From Cloacimonetes bacterium TCS60 (GTDB taxonomy: Bacteria; Cloacimonadota; Cloacimonadia; JGIOTU-2), in contig LSCK01000072.1 in assembly GCA_001577135.1 (NCBI GenBank), positions 1-5,166 on the forward strand: DNA of 5,166 nt. The letters are read 5' to 3'. The notes under the pieces are model-generated. The model worked only from the letters and a program-made list of their open reading frames with translations, did not search any database and had not been told where the DNA came from. This document shows, piece by piece, positions 1 to 5,166 of the stretch. The translations under genes and the position numbers were made by a program. Within the stretch, counting starts at the first letter, position 1, and every line of letters starts with the position of its first letter.

Positions 1-7
1 TAAAATT

Positions 8-12
8 CTCCT
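8..12 (-). promoter_or_regulatory. Probable ribosome binding site of the next gene, outside the window
   Basis: AGGAG on the minus strand followed by seven A/T-rich bases to the window edge. This is ideal spacing for a start codon just past position 1. It suggests that the minus-strand gene series continues, about 95 bases after rluD. No intrinsic terminator is visible in those 95 bases (only a short T run without a stem), so read-through is possible. Confidence 0.4.
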
Positions 13-95
13 GTGACTTTTTTGATAAACAATTGATTTACCTCTATTCTACAACATATTTCGGAAAATTAAAAAATAGCTGATACGCACCTCAC

Positions 96-1115
96 CTAAA
101 ATGATTTTACTGCCTTAATAACTTGTTTCATATCTTCTGGTAGTTTAGAGGTAACCGAAACTATTTCATCTGTAATAGGATGGAGAAATTCGAGTTTATG
201 TGCATGCAAAGCCTGTCTTTCAAGTTTGTTTGCTAAAATATATTTGAATCTATTTTTTAAATTATGAGGAAGAAAAGAGAGAGTTTGTTTTTTCGTGGAA
301 TAAACCCGGTCACCCATAATAGGATGATTACGATAGGCAAAATGTACCCTTATCTGGTGTGTTCGGCCGGTCTCCAGAAACACTTTGGTGAGCTGAAATC
401 CATCATAAGTTTGCATTACCTGATAATGGGAAACAGCTGTTTTGCCATTTTTCAGGACTGCCATTTTTTTTCTATGATTTGGGTTTCTACCGTAGCGAGT
501 GCTTATTGTATCTTCTAATTTGTCCCACTTGCCCATAGAAAGAGTTAGGTAAACCTTTTCGATTTCACGTTTTTGGAACATCTGCTTCAAAAGGGAGAGA
601 GCTCTGGGAGTTTTAGCAACGATCAAAAGACCAGTGGTGTCCTTGTCCAATCTGTGCACAATACCTGGTCTTAGGTTATCACCTTCATCAGGAAGATTTT
701 TGTAATGATAGAGCAGGGCATTTACCAGGGTACCGCTGTAATGTCCGGGAGCGGGGTGAACTACCATACCAGCGGATTTGTTGACAATTGCTAAATACTC
801 ATCTTCGTACACGATATCTAATTTGATTTTTTCCGGTTGAATATTTTTGTGTGGAGGAACTGGAATTAATATTTCAATATGCTCATTACCGTGTAACTGC
901 TCACTTTTTTTAATCTTTTCCCCATCGACAGTAATGAGATTTTTTTTTATTAATTTATCTATGTAGCTGCGGGAGTAGAGTTCCTTCTTATTCAGGGAAG
1001 CCAGGAATTTATCTATACGAATTTTTTTTTCTTGTTTAAATTGTGGGACTGAGATAGTAAAACTGCTTTTGATGTCGAACTCAGAATTGCTTGATTCCTG
1101 ATTATTTCTAACCAT
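96..1115 (-). CDS. rluD: 23S rRNA pseudouridine synthase, RluD/RluA family
   Basis: Cytoplasmic enzyme that isomerises uridine to pseudouridine in RNA. RluD proper acts on the helix 69 loop of 23S rRNA (U1911, U1915, U1917 in E. coli). The 339-residue protein has the standard layout: an S4 RNA-binding domain at about residues 31-92 (from KIRIDKFLAS) and a RluA-type catalytic domain at about 100-325. The catalytic motif HRLDKDTTG is at 154-162, making Asp157 the expected nucleophile. LETGRTHQIRVHF (247-259) and ERQALHAHKLEFLHP (299-313) are further family motifs. Length is close to that of E. coli RluD. The ATG lies two bases after the TAG of the PAS gene and has no clear ribosome binding site, so translation is probably coupled. 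The first ~20 residues are not conserved family sequence. Assignment to the RluA/RluC/RluD family is very secure; RluD rather than a sister paralogue rests on the S4 domain and overall resemblance. Confidence 0.95.
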   Translation of the reverse strand: MVRNNQESSNSEFDIKSSFTISVPQFKQEKKIRIDKFLASLNKKELYSRSYIDKLIKKNLITVDGEKIKKSEQLHGNEHIEILIPVPPHKNIQPEKIKLDIVYEDEYLAIVNKSAGMVVHPAPGHYSGTLVNALLYHYKNLPDEGDNLRPGIVHRLDKDTTGLLIVAKTPRALSLLKQMFQKREIEKVYLTLSMGKWDKLEDTISTRYGRNPNHRKKMAVLKNGKTAVSHYQVMQTYDGFQLTKVFLETGRTHQIRVHFAYRNHPIMGDRVYSTKKQTLSFLPHNLKNRFKYILANKLERQALHAHKLEFLHPITDEIVSVTSKLPEDMKQVIKAVKSF

Positions 1116-1117
1116 TT

Positions 1118-1885
1118 CTAGCTGGAATTCTTACTTTTAGTGTTTGTCTTTTCTAGTTTATCTAGAGTGATGTCCGTGATCAAAAAAACTATTCCTTTGA
1201 AAGATCCTTCTGTATTATGTACAATTCCATTCCGTAAAGTGACATGTTTTTTTATCTTGGGAAAATATATTTTTCGTTCAGGAAGTAAGATTTTTTTGGA
1301 AAGTACTTCTTTGAAATATTTTAACACCCCACCTTCAAAATGAAAATCCATAAGTGAGGGGTAATCCTCATCTGAGATTATTCCTAGTAAATGTTTTGCA
1401 ATATCATTCACATAAACTATTTGAAAATTTTCATTAATGATAATTATAGCATCGTCAATATTTTTCATTATTAAGGTAAGTCGATCTTTGAATTCTTTGA
1501 TTTTGTTTTTCTTTTCCCGGTTGAACTGTTGCAGGTTTGCTAACATATTCCGGATTGGAATGGAAAGCTGGTCCAAAGGTTTGTTTCTGAACTGATAGGG
1601 GAGTGAAATTTGTAATTTGCCATTTTCTAGTTCATCAAAGACGTTTTTGAGCGGATCGAAAATATAACTAAGTGATTTATCTATATAAAAATAAATATAC
1701 AAGCCCAGTACTAACTCAATAAAAATAAATAAGGCAACAATAGTAATGATTCTATCGTGTTGCAGAGCTGTTATAGAATTAAGAGAATTAGCAAAAATTA
1801 TTACATAAGCTGCTTGCACAAGGAAAATAATTAGAAAGATTATGATAAGGAATCGAAATTTATTTATACTATTAAATCTTTTCAT
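1118..1885 (-). CDS. Membrane-anchored HAMP-PAS protein without an output domain
   Basis: A 255-residue protein laid out like the front half of a sensor histidine kinase. Residues 1-10 are basic; hydrophobic helices at about 11-33 and 46-68 flank a loop of only about 12 residues, too short for a periplasmic sensor domain. Residues 71-121 resemble a HAMP linker (DPLKNVFDELENGKLQ with weaker following positions), then comes a charged helix (about 122-140). A PAS domain occupies about 134-245: it opens with IMKNIDDAIIIINENFQIVYVN and closes with GIVFLITDITLDKLE, the typical PAS end that normally leads into a HisKA helix. Here the protein stops ten residues later in a polar KTNTKSKNSS tail, with no HisKA, HATPase, GGDEF or other effector. 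The start is supported by AGGAG six bases upstream. It sits 14 bases after ktrA and 2 before rluD, suggesting one operon. A sensing or scaffolding role in K+ uptake is inference only; ligand and partner are unknown. Confidence 0.85.
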   Translation of the reverse strand: MKRFNSINKFRFLIIIFLIIFLVQAAYVIIFANSLNSITALQHDRIITIVALFIFIELVLGLYIYFYIDKSLSYIFDPLKNVFDELENGKLQISLPYQFRNKPLDQLSIPIRNMLANLQQFNREKKNKIKEFKDRLTLIMKNIDDAIIIINENFQIVYVNDIAKHLLGIISDEDYPSLMDFHFEGGVLKYFKEVLSKKILLPERKIYFPKIKKHVTLRNGIVHNTEGSFKGIVFLITDITLDKLEKTNTKSKNSS

Positions 1886-1891
1886 AATGAA

Positions 1892-1896
1892 CTCCT
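1892..1896 (-). promoter_or_regulatory. Ribosome binding site of the PAS gene
   Basis: AGGAG on the minus strand, six bases before the ATG at 1885. It lies within the 14-base gap after the ktrA stop codon. It fixes the start of the PAS protein and suggests separate but closely linked initiation. Confidence 0.75.
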
Positions 1897-1899
1897 GGC

Positions 1900-2634
1900 T
1901 TAATTGCTTTTTATATTTTGCTCGATCGCTTGCTCATTGACTTCATGAGCAGTATCTACCAGCTGGTTTACATCTGATTTTTTCCCGACTATTAGAATCT
2001 TGTCGCTTTTCTGTAAGACATCATCAGCACTGGGTAGGACGTTAGTTTCTTCCATAACTACATTCTCACCATCTTCATCTACAGTAGCTTTTTTATACTT
2101 TATTGCTATAATAGAGATGTGATATTGATTTCTTACGTCGAGTTCTTTTAATGATTTACCTACAAAATAAGTGGGTACAGATATCTCCACCATGGTATGG
2201 TCCTTGGATATCTCCATATAGTTAAAAATATGTTGAGATACCAGTAAATTAGCAATCTCCCGCCCCACATACTGTTCAGGAAAGATCGTCCTTTTAACTC
2301 CCATGATCTTCAAGATCCTGGCATGAAGCTTACTATCGACTTTTGCATAAATTTTAGCTACTCCCATTTTCCGTAAAATTCCTACAGTTAAAATGCTAAC
2401 CTCTTTATTCCCGCCTATACCAATAACAACTGCATCAACATTATCTACCCCAGCATTATGGAGTGCGTTTTCATCTGTACAATCCATATGAATTGCGTCT
2501 GTGACAATGGTTTTTGCTTCTTCTACTTTTTTTTCATCAATATCGATGGCTATAACTTCAGCACCTTTTTGTATTAAAGTTTCTATGATGGTGTATCCGA
2601 AATTGCCTAAACCGATAACTGCAAATTTAGCCAT
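1900..2634 (-). CDS. ktrA: Potassium uptake regulatory subunit KtrA/TrkA (RCK protein)
   Basis: Cytoplasmic peripheral subunit that forms a ring under the K+ channel KtrB/TrkH and gates it according to bound nucleotide (ATP/ADP or NAD(H) in known family members). Of 244 residues, about 1-135 form one RCK_N Rossmann domain: the GLGNFG glycine motif is at 8-13, acidic Asp31 ends beta-2 (AIDIDEKK), and MDCTDENAL is at 50-58. FPEQYVG at 118-124 matches the HPE-type segment that in B. subtilis KtrA supplies a cation-binding glutamate, here Glu120. About 140-220 is an RCK_C (TrkA_C) domain. A single RCK_N/RCK_C unit of this size fits KtrA rather than the tandem E. coli TrkA. It is slightly long, owing to an acidic insert at about 183-196 and a polar tail from about 225. 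A strong TAAGGAG precedes the ATG, and the gene starts 23 bases after ktrB, its expected partner. Confidence 0.95.
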   Translation of the reverse strand: MAKFAVIGLGNFGYTIIETLIQKGAEVIAIDIDEKKVEEAKTIVTDAIHMDCTDENALHNAGVDNVDAVVIGIGGNKEVSILTVGILRKMGVAKIYAKVDSKLHARILKIMGVKRTIFPEQYVGREIANLLVSQHIFNYMEISKDHTMVEISVPTYFVGKSLKELDVRNQYHISIIAIKYKKATVDEDGENVVMEETNVLPSADDVLQKSDKILIVGKKSDVNQLVDTAHEVNEQAIEQNIKSN

Positions 2635-2639
2635 TTGTT

Positions 2640-2646
2640 CTCCTTA
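2640..2646 (-). promoter_or_regulatory. Ribosome binding site of ktrA
   Basis: TAAGGAG on the minus strand, five bases before the ATG at 2634, in the 23-base ktrB-ktrA gap. It is the strongest ribosome binding site in the window and contrasts with the missing one at ktrB. This may favour more regulatory subunit than channel subunit, but that is inference. Confidence 0.8.
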
Positions 2647-2657
2647 AATTTTATTCT

Positions 2658-4355
2658 TTAACCAATTCCAATGTTTCCTTCCGGGTAATGATAAGCTGAT
2701 TTGAATTTCTTCTCTCCCAGAGCAAAAGCCAGAGTAAGAGGTCCAACACGTCCAAGATACATAAGTAGAATTATTGCTGTCTTACCTATCTTTGTCAAAT
2801 TTGATGTGATTCCCATAGAAAGTCCTACTGTACCAAAGGCAGAAACTGCTTCAAACACGATCTTGATAAAACTTGAACCCACCTCAGACAAACAAAGTAC
2901 TAAGATAAGTGATACAAGGATGGCAATTGAGATAGCGATAAGAGCAATTACTTTGCGAATAGTACGGTTGGGTATTTTTCTCTTATATACTTCCACATCA
3001 TCTCGTCCACGTATTATTGATACTATTGAAAAAATCATTAGAGCAAAGGTAGTAGTTTTTATACCACCACCTGTAGATCCGGGTGAAGCTCCTATGAACA
3101 TCAAAACAATCATGAAAAGAGCTGTGGCGTAATTGATTTTGCTAATATCGATCGTGTTAAATCCAGCTGTCCTTGTCGTAACAGACTGAAAGAGAGATGC
3201 TAAAAAACCTTTTGATAATGGGAGGTTAGCAAATTGATTAGAATAATCGAGTAGAAAAATTATTATTGTACCGCCCAATATTAAAATTACTGTTGTTATA
3301 ATAACCACTTTCGAGTGTAAGTTGAGAAAGCGGAAAGTTCTATGCTTTTGGAAAAAATTATACTTTACATCCATAAGAACAGAGAAACCGATACCACCAA
3401 AAATGATTAACATCATCACGGTCATATTGATAATTAAATCCGAACTGTAGGCAGAGAAACTGTCAGAATAGAAACAAAAACCAGCGTTACAGAAACTAGA
3501 AACCGAGTGAAAGACTGAATGCCAGATAGCGATTTTTGTAGAAGCTAAATCGGGTCTGAGACGTATAAAAAGAAGAATAGCTCCAATTATCTCAAACACA
3601 ATTGTGGTTATAATTATTCCTTCTAACAAATTGCTTAAATTTTTCTGGATATTTTCGTCTAGAACTCCCTTCATTAAGGACTTCCCACCTAATGAAATGT
3701 TTTTGCCAAAAAACATGATCAGGGCTGTGGAAAAAGTCATTATCCCTAGACCTCCGATTTGGATCAAAAGCATAATGATAAATTTTCCAAAAAATGAGAA
3801 AGCAGTTCCTGTATCTAAAACAATTAATCCGGTTACACAAGTAGCAGAGGTCGAGGTGAATAAAGCGTCCAGAACTCCAATGGAATGCCCGGTTGAGGAG
3901 GAGATGGGTAAAGCAAGGAAGGTTGTTCCCAGGAGTATGATCAGAGCAAAACTAATTAAGATCACTTTTGCTGGATGGTGTCTGAATCTGTGGATAAATG
4001 AAAATGCCGGTTTGCTAGAAAAAACTTTATCTAGTAGCAACACTATCTGTCTTATAATTAGGTATAACTGAAAGATGATAGTGTATCGATTAAAGATGAT
4101 AATAACGATGATTGCCAGTAAATCGAGTGATAGTCTTTTTAGCTGAATAGGGTCAGCTTTTGTCTTATATATGACAAAAACATTTTGGAAGACAAAATAT
4201 GCAAAAGCAATGGTAATGATACTATTTGCAGGGGGAAGGGTTGTATAAAAGAAATGTTTTGCAACTAGATTAATGAGAAAAAGGAGAGCAATGAAGTAGT
4301 TAGATGATTTGAAAAAATTCAATTGTTGAATAGAGGAATTTTTTTTAATATTCAT
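2658..4355 (-). CDS. ktrB: Potassium uptake channel subunit, TrkH/KtrB family
   Basis: Inner-membrane pore subunit of the Trk/Ktr/HKT superfamily, which takes up K+ (some members also move Na+) together with KtrA. The 565-residue protein is hydrophobic throughout and carries the four pore repeats. Filter segments are at about 167-177 (TSTSATCVTGL, Gly176), 281-293 (ending CNAGF, Gly292), 391-401 (SVTTRTAGFNT, Gly398) and 503-515 (AVSAFGTVGLSMG, Gly511). All four filter glycines are present, which fits K+ selectivity. GASPGSTGGGIKTTT at 422-436 is the intramembrane gating-loop motif, and the C-terminus YPEGNIGIG is family-typical. It is about 120 residues longer than B. subtilis KtrB; the extra length is an N-terminal block (1-115) with about four hydrophobic segments. 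The ATG at 4355 has no Shine-Dalgarno sequence and sits in an A/T-rich leader; no better in-frame start is visible. ktrA follows 23 bases downstream, and a hairpin separates it from rplS. Confidence 0.95.
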   Translation of the reverse strand: MNIKKNSSIQQLNFFKSSNYFIALLFLINLVAKHFFYTTLPPANSIITIAFAYFVFQNVFVIYKTKADPIQLKRLSLDLLAIIVIIIFNRYTIIFQLYLIIRQIVLLLDKVFSSKPAFSFIHRFRHHPAKVILISFALIILLGTTFLALPISSSTGHSIGVLDALFTSTSATCVTGLIVLDTGTAFSFFGKFIIMLLIQIGGLGIMTFSTALIMFFGKNISLGGKSLMKGVLDENIQKNLSNLLEGIIITTIVFEIIGAILLFIRLRPDLASTKIAIWHSVFHSVSSFCNAGFCFYSDSFSAYSSDLIINMTVMMLIIFGGIGFSVLMDVKYNFFQKHRTFRFLNLHSKVVIITTVILILGGTIIIFLLDYSNQFANLPLSKGFLASLFQSVTTRTAGFNTIDISKINYATALFMIVLMFIGASPGSTGGGIKTTTFALMIFSIVSIIRGRDDVEVYKRKIPNRTIRKVIALIAISIAILVSLILVLCLSEVGSSFIKIVFEAVSAFGTVGLSMGITSNLTKIGKTAIILLMYLGRVGPLTLAFALGEKKFKSAYHYPEGNIGIG

Positions 4356-4443
4356 TTAACATTTTAAAGTTTGGTAGCAGGAGAGGATAATTTTGTGAGG
4401 GGGAAAGTATGTAAGGAGGCAGGCAACCTCCTTACAAAGAACA
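4356..4443 (-). other. rplS-ktrB intergenic region / ktrB leader
   Basis: An 88-base gap, the longest between complete genes here. It holds a strong hairpin near rplS, then a pyrimidine-rich stretch (ACTTTCCCCC, CCTCTCCTGC on the minus strand) and an A/T-rich segment before the ktrB ATG. I searched it for -35/-10 promoter elements and found only poor matches, so whether ktrB has its own promoter is open. Confidence 0.5.
4410..4436 (-). terminator. Hairpin after rplS, possible terminator or attenuator
   Basis: A perfect 10-bp inverted repeat, TGTAAGGAGG against CCTCCTTACA, encloses a 7-base loop. It lies 7 bases past the rplS stop codon, where an operon-end terminator would be expected. On the minus strand the stem is followed by TACTTTCCCCC rather than a clean T run, so it is not a textbook intrinsic terminator; it may be leaky, or serve as a 3'-end stabiliser or processing site. 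One arm on the transcript carries the Shine-Dalgarno-like AAGGAGG. Confidence 0.55.
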
Positions 4444-4815
4444 CTATTTTTTCTTAAAAGATTTAAGGGTACGTTTTTTACTTTGCCTTACTCTACCCTT
4501 TTTACCTTTCTTCTCTCTCAAATAGAAAAGTTTGGATCTTCGCGTATGTCCTCTTGATAAAATTTCGATTTTATCAATAAGAGGAGAGTGAATAGGAAAA
4601 ATTTTTTCCACACCCACACCGTGGCTAATTTTTCGTATAGTGAAAGTAGAATTTATACCGGCTCCACGTTTTTGAACAACAATTCCGTTAAAAATCTGCT
4701 TGCGGACTTTTCCTGCTACATTGAATTTATAAAGTACTTTTATGGTGTCACCTGCTCTAAAGTCAGGCACATCCTCTTTTATAGCTTCATTTCCAATTTT
4801 ATCTATTAATTCCAT
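4444..4815 (-). CDS. rplS: Large-subunit ribosomal protein bL19
   Basis: Component of the 50S subunit, located at the 30S-50S interface. The 123-residue protein matches L19 along its length: FRAGDTIKVLYKF near residue 20, KQIFNGIVVQKRGAGINSTF with the GVGVEKIFPIHSP stretch in the middle, and RSKLFYLREKKGKKGRVRQS toward the end. The C-terminus runs on in a Lys/Arg-rich tail (KKRTLKSFKKK), a little longer than E. coli L19 (115 residues). I place the start at the ATG at 4815: the longer reading from a TTG at 4827 would add only four residues, and those bases contain the GAGAGG ribosome binding site. It follows a SPOUT methyltransferase gene by 55 bases, fitting a trmD-type translation operon. 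Confidence 0.97.
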   Translation of the reverse strand: MELIDKIGNEAIKEDVPDFRAGDTIKVLYKFNVAGKVRKQIFNGIVVQKRGAGINSTFTIRKISHGVGVEKIFPIHSPLIDKIEILSRGHTRRSKLFYLREKKGKKGRVRQSKKRTLKSFKKK

Positions 4816-4819
4816 ATTA

Positions 4820-4825
4820 CCTCTC
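4820..4825 (-). promoter_or_regulatory. rplS: Ribosome binding site that decides the rplS start
   Basis: GAGAGG on the minus strand, four bases before the ATG at 4815. Its first base is the last base of the in-frame TTG at 4827, so that TTG is unlikely to be the start. The spacing is slightly short but acceptable. Confidence 0.65.
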
Positions 4826-4870
4826 AATTGTTTATTTATTCACTATTAGATCAAAATTTGATTTTAACCT

Positions 4871-5166
4871 CTATTTGTAATCACCGATTATTCTGTCAAG
4901 TGTTATAGCAACAGCACTACGAACGGAGAGATGATTATAATCACCTGCTCCAGTGATTGGGCTGATATTATAATCGTTTTGTGCAATAGTTTCATGAGCG
5001 AGACCATGTGCAGTTCCAAACAGGATTAGGGATGATTTGCTATCAACTATTAGATCAGTTGCCCGGGAGTAGTTGATTGATTGATAGGAGTTTTTGGCAG
5101 ATGTTGTAAATGTTGTAGGGGAAGAGTATATCTCATCTTTTATTTTTTGTTTTGTCTCAGAAATGG
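4871..5166 (-). CDS. SPOUT-class RNA methyltransferase, C-terminal part (partial)
   Basis: The last 97 residues of a gene whose start lies beyond the right edge; two bases of a further codon are also present. Reading from 5164 to the TAG at 4871 gives a continuous frame. The diagnostic end is LILFGTAHGLAHETI (about residues 46-60 of the visible part) followed by PITGAGDYNHLSVRSAVAI (69-87) and LDRIIGDYK. These glycine-rich loops match the SAM-binding trefoil knot of the small SPOUT family typified by Thermotoga TM1570 (Pfam RNA_Me_trans type), a predicted RNA methyltransferase whose gene often sits between trmD and rplS. The target nucleotide is not established from sequence. This frame was found by translating the right edge by hand. 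It probably belongs to the same operon as rplS, 55 bases downstream. Confidence 0.88.
   Translation of the reverse strand, partial: ISETKQKIKDEIYSSPTTFTTSAKNSYQSINYSRATDLIVDSKSSLILFGTAHGLAHETIAQNDYNISPITGAGDYNHLSVRSAVAITLDRIIGDYK

Noticed and set aside
60..95. T-rich stretch after rluD as a terminator
   Set aside because: There is a T6 run on the minus strand but no stem before it that I can pair.
264..518. Plus-strand open frame within rluD
   Set aside because: Antisense to strongly conserved RluD sequence; its translation has no recognisable domain.
1140..1343. Plus-strand open frame within the PAS gene
   Set aside because: Short antisense frame with no family features, fully inside a better supported gene.
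2701..3132. Plus-strand 143-codon open frame opposite ktrB
   Set aside because: Antisense shadow of the highly conserved KtrB pore; the bias of KtrB codons explains its openness.
3592..3840. Minus-strand 82-codon open frame in a second frame of ktrB
   Set aside because: Lies out of frame within the conserved pore region; composition is Cys/Arg/Asn-rich and unlike a real protein.
3604..4071. Plus-strand 155-codon open frame opposite ktrB
   Set aside because: Antisense shadow of KtrB with no recognisable motif.
4588..4809. Plus-strand open frame opposite rplS
   Set aside because: Antisense to a certain ribosomal protein gene.
4816..4827. Longer rplS start at TTG 4827
   Set aside because: The added four codons contain the ribosome binding site for the ATG at 4815, and L19 homologues begin near that ATG.
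4850..4862. Small palindrome ATCAAA-A-TTTGAT upstream of rplS
   Set aside because: Only six A/T-rich base pairs around one base; expected by chance at this base composition, and no second copy seen.
1..5166. Mobile element, CRISPR array, tRNA or prophage remnants
   Set aside because: No terminal inverted repeats, direct-repeat series, cloverleaf or transposase-like frame was seen on either strand.

Overview
The window is a compact, AT-rich bacterial segment in which every supported gene lies on the minus strand. In transcription order (right to left) it reads: the 3' end of a SPOUT-type RNA methyltransferase gene, rplS (ribosomal protein L19), a hairpin, ktrB/trkH (K+ channel subunit), ktrA/trkA (regulatory RCK subunit), a small membrane-anchored HAMP-PAS protein, and rluD (23S rRNA pseudouridine synthase). 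A Shine-Dalgarno-like AGGAG near the left edge suggests that another minus-strand gene starts just outside the window.

There are two functional blocks. The right block (about 4444-5166) is the tail of a translation operon. A SPOUT methyltransferase of this family next to rplS recalls the Thermotoga-like order rimM-trmD-SPOUT-rplS. A perfect 10-bp hairpin after rplS marks the likely boundary. The left block (about 96-4355) is a tight four-gene unit with gaps of 23, 14 and 2 bases. It encodes a Ktr/Trk potassium uptake system, a putative membrane sensor with no output domain, and RluD. KtrB would form the pore in the inner membrane, and KtrA would gate it from the cytoplasm in response to nucleotides. 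The PAS protein is placed where it could sense or tune this activity, but its role is not known. RluD probably shares the transcript without sharing the function.

The organism is a low-to-moderate G+C bacterium that mixes strong AGGAG ribosome binding sites with starts that lack them. Protein style (long-N-terminus KtrB, RluD with the RYGRNPNHRKKM stretch) and gene order suggest an uncultured Gram-negative lineage such as Cloacimonadota or a relative of the Bacteroidota group. This is an impression, not a proven assignment. I see no mobile element, CRISPR array, tRNA, rRNA or phage signature. The window looks like ordinary core genome; its most unusual parts are the output-less PAS protein and the rplS-ktrB hairpin.
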